From Pseudisothecium myosuroides (lineage: Eukaryota; Streptophyta; Bryopsida; Hypnales; Lembophyllaceae): a stretch of 64,000 nt of DNA. The stretch spans positions 37,849,724 to 37,913,723 of the forward strand of contig OX637287.1 of NCBI GenBank assembly GCA_951799445.1. Reading direction: 5' to 3'. The position numbers and the translations under genes were made by a program. Below are positions 25,101-36,437 of the stretch, in pieces; the stretch's first letter is position 1, and every line of letters begins with the position of its first letter. The notes under the pieces were generated by a model, which ran no database searches, was not told the origin of the DNA, and saw nothing but the letters and a program-made list of their open reading frames with translations.

Positions 25101-28100
25101 GCGCCACTCATGAAAGGCCGGCATAAGACTCTTAGCTCGATCATTATGTCAAAATCGACCAACTATGCACAAGAGACAAAGGCCTACAAGTGCTATGAAC
25201 AGCATGCAAAATATTCCTAATTGAGGTAAACATGCCTCCTATACACATAAAATAATACCTTTTGCTTGATTCCCAATATTCAATATTACTGTGTAACATA
25301 ACATATGATACAACAGAAATCCCTATTCATAGCCTAAACTACGAAGATCGTCACAAAGTCTGATATTAACAATCAAGACACAGGAATGATCCAGACAAAC
25401 CTCGGCTCTGCTTCTGCTCATCTCTCATGATGTAGACATCGTCAACTCGACCGTAGGGCAGAAAAAGCTGCAACCAAAACATGTACCCATCTACTGAGAC
25501 CATGCATCCTCCACGTGAAAATTGATGGATATAATAGCACCAAGAGGGGAAACAATTACATCTAAAAGTGAGCACCAATCTTCAAACAAAGACTCAAACA
25601 TCCATGATCAGCAGAACAGTAAGGATTAAATCATAACCTCACCTCTTCTATTTCCTTCTCAGAAGCCTGCTTGTTTAATGAACCAACAAACAGCTTATGC
25701 TCCACCGCCCCTACACCAGTGGAATGTGTAAAGAACAAGTTACTCGACACATTGCAACATTAAAATGGGAAGAAAAAATTAACAGTAATAACAGAGAACC
25801 TAAGTGAATCGAGAACATCCTTTACTACATAAAACCAAAAGGACAAGACAACAATCAATAATCACCATGGCAAATCATGGCAAATCAGCGCTACGTAGCA
25901 AACAAAAGGATCGCAACCATTCACCCAAGAATGCCTTACACAACAAACGACGTTCTTGAAATTCCTTATCTATAGGGCTTCCTAACTTACTTGCTTCAAA
26001 AGAACACTAAGTACGGAGGCAATTTACTAAATTCTCATAAACACATTCCAATACTATATTTGCCAAGAAAAAAGTGACACAAATCCATACCAAGTCGTTC
26101 ACGCTCTCCATCCGCGTAACGCACTTGCACTGGAGCAACTCCCTGCAGAGACGTTTAATTCATACATACGCGTCATAAACTGCAATCATAGTAACAACCA
26201 CCCTCAGGGAATACATGCAAATTTCAGATTCCAGAGTCCACTCTTCGGTTAATTTTATGAGTGGCTGGAATCTCAGCAATATGATAATAGAGGTTCTGGA
26301 ATGCATATAAACTTGTCGACAGCAGCATCCATGACAAATCAAGACGAAACCCATGAGCGACAAAGTACTATGGGGTTCATACCCCTGGCAACGTTTTCTG
26401 ATTATGAAGAGCCCTGATTGCTCTCTCCGCCTCCTCGACAGTAGAATACTTAATGAAGCAACATCCTGCAACACTCAACAATTACAGGCAAGTCAAGATG
26501 TCAAGCTCGTCATGGCGTGCAGAATGATTCGCAGCTCATCTGACAGAGAAAGTTGCAAAGATCGATATCATACAAATGGAGCAACCATAGATAAAAAGTG
26601 GTTTCCCTGCATCCAATTCTCTTGCTACCTCTAATAATTAACATAATGAGCATACTTTGCGTTAAATACATGAGAATATCCACACACAGCCAACAAAGTA
26701 ACTTCATGAGTACATTCCATGAAAAACGTAGCATGTTTACAGCTCAAAGTTGCAAAAATCATAATCACAATCATGATCATTATCATACTGCTAACATTGG
26801 AGGAAATAGAAGATCTAATAACCATCCACTAATTAAGCATCCATCAACCAAACTGGCAGATAAATTTCAGTTGGCAGATCGCATTCAGGGTTTTGAAATA
26901 CTCGTAAAAAAACAATATCGAGTCAACTGGACAACAGCGGACTCTGTTCAAGGGCTATTCGTCCAAGCCATAGACACAACAACTCTGTAACCATGCACAA
27001 CCAGCAACTCTCCCATAAACCTCTACATAGACATTCATAAGCCCGTACCCAACCATGGTCAATGGCATTCACAACATTGCCACCAAGAAAACACTAGACC
27101 TACACCATAATCTAAGAGGACTAGCTTCACACACATAAGAAAGGGCATTCATGAACTCATGATTGCAACATCGTTCATGGTTAGCAGCTGTAGCGTGAAA
27201 GCAACAATGTGGTACAACATTACACTCATTCTCATGCCTACATACAAGAGCATTCCACATGCCAAGAAACGATGTGTGAGATCGCACACATGTTGGTGTC
27301 ACAAGACACACATACGCAATACTCACTCACAGGAGCTTTTTGGCCTGTATGATGAGGCGCGCCACCTGGCACCTTTCATAAATCTGACCGAAGGCCACGT
27401 CTGCTCAGTGACATTCAGCATATAATGTCTTGTCCGTGTGGAGTGAATCCTCTACCGACTGAAAGGCTAAAGTCTAGGCAGAAGCAATCGCTGCGAGGGC
27501 TTCACGAAGCAGTGATCTGTGGACAAGGTTGTTGAGGGAAAATAGAACCCTCAATTAGAATGACTGATTAGTAGCACCGCTAGAACCATTGCGCTCCATA
27601 ATCATCATAGCACATTCAGGGATGTTCCAAAAAGAATCACAGGTATGCTATTCACGGAATTCATAAGCAGAAACCCTAAAAGGAACTACACTCAATGGTT
27701 GACACCAAATGACCAAAGCACTACACCCAAACAAATGCATGGACAACACCTATGAACAAAAACGAATATATGACAAGCAAAGCAACAAAGCAAAATCCAA
27801 GAGAAGATTCTCCAAGCAATTATTGGACCAACCACAGGAAGTCATATAACCTCTACATTCACGTGAGAATGACTCGAGACGATGGAATTTTTCATCCACA
27901 ATGGATTGAACCAATATTAAGAAGAATAAATTTCCTTCAGTTAGAGAGGAACCTAAGACATGGAAAGTCTTACAAATAAATAGAACGTCGTTATTTCTAC
28001 CCTTCATTCCTCGATCCCTATAACTACTAATACCACCAACCAACGCAGCTTGTTGAAAACTAACAACACCTACGAGAATTATTAAGCGAAGATAACGAAG

Positions 28101-29738
28101 AACAGGGAAAAGAAATGCGGTGCACATCCTTACCATGTGTGCAAAGATAATACGATGCGCAAAAATAAACTGTAAGATTTTGCACTGCAAATGAGAATCA
28201 ATATTAATACATAAACATATAAAGACGGCACAACAAGCACCTTGTTGATTTCCAGTCCTTTTGTCCTTGATAATGGCTACTTCGAGAACATTTCCATGCT
28301 CGGCAAACATCGGTCGCACCTGTAACATAATTGTATCAGCATCCAATCAAGAAGTAAACCCAAAAGGAACAAAACCGTCGGTAAATTTCAAACACGACAA
28401 ATGCAGTTAAGTCACTACCGGTATGTGCAATGCATTTAACCTAAAAGAAAATCGTCTGCTGCAACAAGAGTCAGCTGCTAACCTCATCTTCGGTGATTGT
28501 CCGTGGCACAGAACCAACAAAAAGTTTGACGAAGGCACCATCATTCGAATCTGTCAAAAAAACAGCAGCTCGATTAACTGTTTATGCAAGTGTCAAGATG
28601 ATATTTTCTCAAACTCAAAGCCTCAATCGTTATGTGATACACACAGATCAAGATGATGACCTGCGCACTGCTTCAGAACAAGCACTCGCCACCACGAATA
28701 CCAAGCAATATGTGAAAAATGTCAGGTACTATCCATGGCTTCTAGAGTAAAATCGAAAAAAATAACCAAGAATCCCTATCAAAGTGCTCAAGCTCCATCC
28801 TCCAGGGAAACTGACTATAAAAGTTCATTAGAAGCCCACCAGATCAGGAAAATAAAAAAGCCAATACCGTAATTCGAGTACGAATTCAGACCACCGAAAC
28901 GAGGAAAAGGTCATTTTCCAACCAAAAGTACTCAACACATTTCATATCGTTATCGAAGCATCTCACTTTCCAACTATAATAAAGCCATTTCCCGGTCTCT
29001 TTTACTAGGAGTCAAAATTTCGCAACCAAAACCTAAACAACTAAAAGCATTTCCAAGCTCGTAGCTCAGAGAGACTGCCGCAGTGTAGCTCGAGAGAAAA
29101 TGAGACGAATAGGTTACCTTAGTCTCAACTAGATCTTGCAATCACTCCTAAGCGATGTAGTGAATAAGGCTAGAGTATCCTCTTAAATGTGAAGAATTAC
29201 AATATTCGCCTAACGCAAAAATTAGGGCAAACTACTGAAAGAATCGTAGCTCTTGACCCATGCACTTAATCGAAAACGCACACCGGCACCAAAGGCACGA
29301 ACCAAAGCAATCTAAGCTCAAAAGCATCTCCGAACGACACTACTACCGCTACCTGAAAACAGAGTTGAGTACAACTTGAAGATTGCCACGACACAGAGTA
29401 AGCCTATTGCATAGTCTAATGCAGGAGCAACTAACCACAAAATATCGAAAGAAAGCCAAACCGCATCAAAAGCATTCCACAGAAGGCGCAACCGAATCCG
29501 AATTAGAAACTAAAGAAATGCGACGCACCATGTCCACCATGCACAGGAGCGCCCGAGCTGTCCCGCTTCTGCCCAGACAACGAAGGCGGAGTACTATGGT
29601 TGAAGCTATTCACGGGCGGCATTGAATGAACGCCTGCTGCAGCAGCTCCATAGCCGACGTGCGGAACCGCAGCCGGCATCTGCGCCGGCGCTGGACCCTG
29701 CCCCGGCTGTTGATGTTGCAATACTTGCTGAGGATACA

Positions 29739-29772
<34 letters not shown>

Positions 29773-29844
29773 AGGCGTCGTCGTCGTAGCTTGCATTCCA
29801 GCCGGAAACGGAAAAGGCACCACCGTCGCAGGAGCCGCTTGCAT
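19156..29844 (-). CDS. FCA: FCA-like RNA-binding protein with two RRMs, WW and a third RRM
   Basis: Twenty-three exons, all with GT..AG borders: 29844-29529, 28550-28483, 28319-28241, 26465-26383, 26142-26091, 25710-25643, 25467-25401, 25098-25019, 24692-24628, 24083-24003, 23837-23678, 23499-23395, 23148-22987, 22828-22616, 22296-22255, 22054-21908, 21571-21485, 21145-21104, 20959-20897, 20093-20009, 19740-19680, 19574-19490, 19215-19156. They sum to 2,271 bases (756 aa plus stop). Domains: poly-Gln N-terminus, RRM1 (about 108-185; KLFVGSVP, GCCFIKYST), RRM2 (about 200-285; KLFVGSLN, CAFIKYSQ), long Gln/Pro-rich linker, WW (about 571-601; CDWSEHTSPEGYKYYYN, ESKWEKPEE), then RRM3 (about 661-735; NLFVFRIPDDF, GFGFVSFDS). 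RRM1-RRM2-WW is diagnostic of plant FCA, a nuclear factor promoting proximal 3'-end formation with FY; the extra RRM resembles CELF/Bruno RRM3. The region upstream of the ATG stays open for a short way, so the start could be slightly earlier. Confidence 0.92.
26466..28240 (-). other. Long third intron of the FCA-like gene
   Basis: At 1,775 bases it is by far the largest intron of the gene; most others are 100-400 bases. It splits RRM1 at QQG|CCF. In Arabidopsis FCA, negative autoregulation uses a proximal poly(A) site in a long intron 3. The position and number of this intron match that arrangement, which is an inference; no poly(A) site is proven here. Confidence 0.55.
29740..29772 (-). repeat. 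CAG repeat coding for poly-Gln in FCA-like exon 1
   Basis: An uninterrupted CTG (plus strand) run encodes 11 Gln near residues 24-35 of the FCA-like protein. It is likely length-polymorphic. Confidence 0.85.
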
Positions 29845-30642
29845 GGCAGGAGCCAACAAATCCCTCCACTTCGAAACCTGAGAACGGGGCGGCTGCGGCT
29901 ACTCGTCAAGGGACGCTTCTTCCCTTCCCTTCTAGCAGACGAAGCAGCAGAACATGAACCGTCAAACCCTCTCTTCTAACAAAAAACAACTCAAGAAGAA
30001 GAACCTAAATAAGCTTATCAATTCGAAAGAAGCTTAACAAGCTCGGGCTGCTCGGGCTATGGTGGTGTGTTGCGCGCAGGCTCTCTCTGTCGCAGGCGAG
30101 CGAACGTCGGAGACACCGTCTTCCGGCGCGGACGCGGCCAAGTCTACGGCCCCCCTCGCTCGCTGCTCTTTTGCCTTAAGCCTTTTTCTTTTTCTTTTTC
30201 GAGATTCAACGGCTGCGATGGTTCCATCTCTTTTACCCCCCTGTTCCTTCTTTCACGCTCAATGGATGAGATTGTGTTTACATCCGTTTTGATCACGCTC
30301 TTGGTCCCTCGAAATGGATGAGATAGTGTTCCGTCACTGAGATGTTCATTGTTCTTTTACCCTTTGCAGCTTTCTCTTTCTGCAATCGACGGCTACGATT
30401 TTTTCCATCTGAGTTTCACTGTCGCAGTTCGTGTGTGTGGGTTTATACCGTATCTGGTCTGGGTTTGACTCGTGTCTGTCTACACGTGAGCGGGGTAAAC
30501 TGCAGTTCAAGCTCTCTAATTGCACTGTCTCAGGATAAATAAATGCATCTATAAATGCACTTTGATATTGGAAATTGATCAACTACTGTAGATTTTGTGC
30601 AGGATGGAAAGATGACAAATAAACCAAAGTCAATTTTTTGTA
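29845..30642. promoter_or_regulatory. Promoter/5' region of the FCA-like gene
   Basis: GC-rich up to about 30,160, including CTCTCTCTGTCGCAGG-type CT tracts and TTTTTCTTTTTCTTTTT pyrimidine tracts at about 30,185-30,200. No TATA box stands out. No separate gene seen. Confidence 0.4.
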
Positions 30643-31711
30643 AGGTAGGAGGTCCTTAAATCGAGCGGGTTCTAAATGCGTCCCCTATCTAGGAAGGTGT
30701 GACATATTCTCTGAAAAATCTACTACAATCATTGATGAGGTAGGTGGGCTTAACCCCTAAAGGTCCAAACACCATTTTTTGACAACATAGCGATTTTGGG
30801 TAGCTCATTACGAGTGGAGTTTTTTTGTTTTTTTCTTTTAAATTTTCACACAAGATGTGCCCAAGGAGTAGCTGTAAGCCCCAACAATTTTCATAACTTT
30901 TGACTACATGGTTTAAAAGTTATTGTATGATATGTAATTTTTTGTGTACGGCGGGCAGCCCAGGCAGCTCAAAAAAATCTTTTAAAATCATTTTTTTTAA
31001 AAATAAAAATTTGAAATTGGTTCTTTAGATTTATATGTACGTGGAAAGATTTAAATCATTCCATTTGGATTAATGAGTCAAAAGTTATGAGGATTCTTAG
31101 TTTGAAGGTAGTTATGGAATCTCTACTCTAAAATAAACTTTGAAGTCCTTTATTTCACTCAATTTTCAATATTTTTGAAAAAAAATAAAAACATTGGATG
31201 TGGATTATTTATTACAACATTACAACCGTTGGGATTGGCATTTTTCAATTCCATAAATAAATTCTTAACAATTTAGTGTTTTGAATCATTCTCTACTTCT
31301 TTCTACTTACTATTTTTTTCCTATATGTTCTGCAATTCCAAATGATCTGAAATTTTTCAAGCATGTAGCCAACTTGCCTAGAAGACCGAATCCAAAGAGT
31401 AACCACTATTTTGGGCATTTTTTCATACAAGTGTGACCTTGTGAAGTGCAGCTGCCCGGATTTTCGCAGGGACAAAAAAGGATTTTTGTTAATTCAAACG
31501 CTAATATCTTCCAATCCGCACGGTGGAAAATTCTGAAATTTTTTCCACATCAAACCAGTGTTCTATAAGATCTTACGGTTACATATATCCAAAAAAAAAA
31601 AATTCTAAAGTTTGGTACTTGTATTAGAAATGGCAGTTTTGGAGCGGTTTTGGTGAAAATATAGTCTCTGACCTTTAGGGGTTAAATGGTCAATTTAAGG
31701 ACCTCCTACCT
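30643..31711. mobile_element. 1.07-kb TIR element flanked by TA
   Basis: Perfect 19-bp inverted ends AGGTAGGAGGTCCTTAAAT / ATTTAAGGACCTCCTACCT, each directly flanked by TA, as expected for a Tc1/mariner (Stowaway-like) insertion. The inside is non-coding and carries sub-terminal inverted TTAACCCCTAAAGGTC sequences shared with repeats elsewhere in the window. It is therefore a non-autonomous element. Confidence 0.8.
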
Positions 31712-34637
31712 TATTTGTTTTTGTTTTTTTGTTTTTTTAACTAGAGGTGGAAATTTTAGGGGTTAAAAATCTTATTCAAATTTTTTTTTTAAATAAAATT
31801 TAGAGGTTTATATCTTAACCATGGAGTTTATAGATATAGAAATGTAGAGATACAGAGATACATGTATATATTCATATACACATATGTGTATGTGTATGTA
31901 TATTTATATGCATGCACCAGCACTTGCACATGTGTAAATAAAGCAAATTGTGTCACAAATCTTGTCGCCTTTTCATTCCAATGGATGGTTACGTTCTCAT
32001 CCATACACAATTTCATCCAAATTTTGGAAGCACTCTTAAATATAAAATTCAGATTTTGACAAATAAATCACAATATATAAAAGGAGTATTGTTGCAAAAT
32101 GTTGTTGCATATGGTTGTACTCCTAGTATAATATTAAGTACACAATGTTGCAAAATGTTGTCACATTTTTATTTAAAATTTTGGATAGTCATATTTTCAT
32201 CCTTACAAATTTTCATTCAAATTTTGCAAGTATTGTTGAGTTTAAAATACATAAAACTAAAGAAAATACTAAAGAAAATATTACGTTTTTTCTTATGCAA
32301 TAGGTTGTTGTTGCAAATGTTGCAATAGTTGTGGTACCAATATATAATTTTTAATGCAAATTGTGTGGCAATTTCATCCACCATGTTTTTAACCTAACAT
32401 TTTTTCATCCATTCATTCTTAATGACATCCATGTAGCTTCACAATGAACTCATATGGTTTTATGAAACTTTTTATGGGCAGTTACATTGCAATAAGATTC
32501 ATTCCAACTCTTCATATTGTATGCAAATTGTGTTACAATTTTATCCATCACGTTCGCATCCACATGTTTGCAAAAAAATTCATTCATTTGTACTTACAAA
32601 ATAATATTACCATGAAGTTTGATAGAACCTTTTCAGTGCTATTGCTTGCAGAAACAGCAAGTGCCGTTCTAATATACTTATATATTTCTGCACACATTGC
32701 ATTTATACAAATATACATGTATATAAGAATGTTCACAGTGTCATATACAACATGTTGTCACAATTTTCTCTATGTAGATGCTTTTGTATACATCCTTATA
32801 CATTTATAATTTCATCCAAAATTTAGAAGCACTTTGACTTAAAAAATCCAACTTTGGCAAACGTAAGAAAACACTCTATTTCTTATACAATGATTTATTG
32901 TTGCAAGTATTTTTAATGGTTGTACTACTACTAAATACATATATATTTATATATAAAGTATATAAATATGCATGTGTATATATACCGTATCTAGTTGCAG
33001 GAGTTGACATTTGTATTAAATAAATAAGTAAAGTGAAAACAGAATTAAAAATGAACTACAATATTCACCTCTATAGTCCCATTGTCTCCTTGGAAAACAA
33101 ATCCATTTGTGTTTAATTTTTTAGTTCTTTTTTTAAATTTAAAATGCATTTTCTTTTAGAGAATGTAGTTTTTGTTTTGATTAGTGCCCAAGAGCAAAAG
33201 TTATGCCACAATAAGCTCAAAATAGGAGAGACCTGGCAACAAAAATTTGAAATAATATTTTTAAATTTTTTTCTCTTAAATTATATATTTTCTACATAGA
33301 AAGATTTGATTCATTCTATTTGGACTAGCAATGTGAAAATTATGGAGCTTATTGTTGTACAGGCAATCTAAGAGGCAATCATAAAAACTTCTTGTAAAAA
33401 TAAAGTATTGGATTTCTTTTTGAACTCAATATTCACAATTTTTTTTAAAGTTCTACAAGGTTAAATATGCCTGCTACTACAATCTCATTGCTAGAATTAG
33501 CATGTTTCAATTCTATTTTAAAGCTATTGACAATCTAATTTTTTTTCTATCTTATACCAACTTATACTTAAGAATTTTTTAAAGAATGAAAATCACATGT
33601 GTTTTTTTGAAAAAAAATTCCTAGATTTTCAATTCAAATCTTCAACAAAAAAAATTTAATTCAAAATCTATATTGCAAAAATTTTAAGCTAGGAAGATTC
33701 AAAATCAAATAACCTAATCATCAATTGTGTTCAAAAATCTCTTTTTTAAACACCAATATCTTACAAGACACATGGTGAAAGTTTCTAAATTTCTTCCACG
33801 CATTCTTAAACTAGATTTGTGCAATGGATTTTACAATTAATCCCTTAAGGACCATGAGTGCAAATTTTGAACAACAAATAACCGGAAACACATCCCAAAC
33901 TCACCGAAATGTATTTTTTCATCCATCAATTTTTTTTAACATTTGTATAGTATAGATTATGAAGATTTTGCTTTGCAAATGTTCTATAATTCAAAGGATA
34001 TTGGTAGGTCTAGCCTCAAAAAGTACCTTTTTTGGTTCAAAAAATTACCCTTCAAAAATGAATAAAATAAAAATAAATAAAAATCTTAAAAAGTCATTAT
34101 GATTAGAACTTAAAATATTGAACCTTTATAAAAATAATTTGGTAAAAATCATAAATATTCAGTCTACAATTGTTTTTAGATTGAATATTCAATTTTTGGC
34201 TTCAAATTTTATTATAAAATATTGGTTAGTGTATTTGTTGATCTAACCGTATGGATGTGATCTATAAATCATATTTTACAACTATTGTTTGAGAGTCATC
34301 ATTAAATATTGTTTTAAGTTGCATTTTATAATAGATCTTCACAATTTTGGAAATTTGGACAACTCCTTGGTCCTTCAGGAGTTAAATATGCAAAAAGAAG
34401 CAATTTTAAAGTTTTTTGTTCTTTGTAATAGAAATGGTAGTTTTGAATGATTTTTGATGAAAAAAAGGCTTTGGGACTATAGGCATTAGGTAATTTTGAA
34501 AGCTATAGTGCACTTGCACTTGGGAGGACAAATCATGGATCAAGATGCTATAGTTTTCTTATAGGGAATGAAATAGTTGTTTTAGCACCTAGGAATGATG
34601 AACCGCCACAAAGTTTGCAAGATATTGTACTTTGTGG
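31712..34637. other. AT-rich repeat DNA, no gene seen
   Basis: Contains repeated phrases such as 'tttcatccaaattttg(g/c)aag' at about 31,985, 32,205 and 32,810 and a second decayed copy of the 'ggacc..aggggtta' family near 33,200-34,500. Open frames are low-complexity. Confidence 0.45.
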
Positions 34638-34789
34638 ACTAGAAGAAAACTGCGTTGGTTTCAACAAAAATTACTTGATGTTTATTTTTGTTTCCAACAC
34701 AGAAACTGTGTTGGAATTTGAAATTTTGCATTGGATACAACAAAAACATCAAGTACTTTTTGTTGAAACCAACGCACTTTTCTTCTAGT
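34638..34789. repeat. Foldback MITE with ACTAGAAGAAAA ends
   Basis: Arms ACTAGAAGAAAACTGCGTTG (left) and the complement of AACGCACTTTTCTTCTAGT (right) pair almost fully through TTGGTTTCAACAAAAA and on to the loop. The termini resemble those of the CACTA element at 47,827 (CACTAGAAGAAA), apart from the first base. Confidence 0.7.
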
Positions 34790-35049
34790 AGACGTCTTAA
34801 GGATGAACACTAGTAAAAAAATTAGCGACGGAAACAACCAAAAAGTGTTGTTTGTGCCTGTTATTTTGGTCGCGTTGTATTGTTCAAAATTCTACTCAAA
34901 TCTGTTGATTTATTTTGTTGATTCAGTCAAATCAACAAAATAAATTTTAAAAATTTTAAATTTTAAATTAAATTTTTTTTTCCAGCTACCCAAAATATCC
35001 GGGCAACAAAACTTTTATTTACACTGCTCGAGAATTTCGGGCAGCCATG

Positions 35050-35130
35050 AACTAGCCCTTAGTTTGATCCAGATTTGAACTAGAGACCTTAGGCTTGTGA
35101 ACTGAAGGCCTTTAGCCATTCCACCACCAT
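35050..35130 (-). mobile_element. tRNA-derived SINE head (copy 3)
   Basis: Minus strand: A-box-like TGGCTAAAGGC at about 35,120 and a B-box-like AGTTCAAATCTGG at about 35,080. Same layout as the other SINE heads, more diverged. Not a foldable tRNA gene. Confidence 0.4.
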
Positions 35131-35159
35131 TAACCTTTGCATGCACGTGAAGGTATATT

Positions 35160-35555
35160 TCTCTTACTTATGCACTTGCAATTCAGTTTTTTACAATTTA
35201 GTAGACTTCAGAGTTAATTTTGGCATAGTAAAACAACTTTTTTCAAAAAACTTTGAACTAAGAAAAGTTGTCAAATCAAACTACCTTTCACCTCCGAAAA
35301 CCGTTTGCAATTTTGACTCTCCAATCAAAAGTTATGGACTAAATTCAGAGCGCATATTTGAAAATGTCAATAACTCTCTTTGAATTTTGTTCATAACTTT
35401 TGATTGAAGAGTCAAAATTGCAAACGCATTTTTGGAGGTGAAAGGTAGCTTGATTTGACAACTTTTTTTTAGTTCAACGTATTTTGAAAAAAGTTATTCT
35501 ACTATGCCAAAATGGCCGCCAAAGACTGCTGAATTGAAAAAACACTGAATTTTGA
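35160..35555. repeat. Large foldback element (~390 bp)
   Basis: The left arm (about 35,163-35,340, from CAATTCAGTTTTTTAC through TTTGACTCTCCAATCAAAAG) is mirrored by the right arm (about 35,390-35,545), giving arms of roughly 150-180 bp with small mismatches. No coding role. Confidence 0.7.
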
Positions 35556-36171
35556 ATGATTAAGTTAAAAAAAATAAAAATCATTACAATTAAAATTCTA
35601 ATTGTGGTGTTTGAACTCCTAAATGCCTAAGGCACCAAATTTTGGTGTCAACAACATTTTGAAGTTAAATTAAAAGTCATCAAGTTACTATTTTTAAAAA
35701 ATTATTTTTGAAATATAGTTATAGCATTGGAAATTTGATTTTGAAAATGACTGATTTTGTTTTTTTTACTTAAGATTTTATTCAACGGTGTGTCCATTGC
35801 TTATCTTCATTTTCTAATGTTAAACACTCTTGGAATTGAGTGTCAAATACATTGGAACATGGAGAAAAATTGTATGCTTATATGCCTTTTAACTTTGTAG
35901 ATTTTGTAGATTTTGTAAACAATTTTATAGAAAGTGTACGTGTAAAAAGAAATTCAAACATATTACATCTATTGTTTATGGCTGCCTCCAAAAACTCTAT
36001 ATGCCTAAAGATTTTCAAAGATTCCAAAAAGATTCCAAATTCAACAAAAATTTGTTAATTTGGTCATTGCACTATTCAAATCAACAGAAAGTAAACATCA
36101 TTTTGTTGATTTTCACAAAAAGTTCAAAAGTAGTCATTCTAGTGCCCCAAACAACGGAAATCAATTGATTT

Positions 36172-36437
36172 CATTAGTTGAGAAATCAGCCTTGTGGAGG
36201 GCTACGTGTGCCCAGCCTGTGGGAACTACCAAATTCAGGGCCGTGGCAGCTCGCTGACGTGGCCAAGCGACTGCCACGTCGGAAAAAAAAATGATTTTTT
36301 TTTTAATTTCAAGAATAATTTTTTTTTTTTTTTTTAATTTTTTTGTTGGGAACAGCCGTTCCCTGAAACTGCGGGGGGGACTAGCATCGGGAATGGGCTT
36401 GAAACGGCCCTCCCGACCCTCCAAAACTCATCTAATG
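36172..36437. mobile_element. MITE, CATTAGAAG family (copy B)
   Basis: Ends CATTAGTTGAGAAATCAGC and CTCCAAAACTCATCTAATG, with the same inner layout as copy A: GACGTGGC..GCCACGTC pair, homopolymer A/T centre, GGGAACAGCCGTTCCC hairpin. The left arm is more diverged than the right. Confidence 0.65.

Noticed and set aside
29383..29979. Plus-strand and alternative minus-strand frames over FCA exon 1
   Set aside because: The CAG repeat opens all frames; only one minus frame continues through phased splice sites into RRM1.
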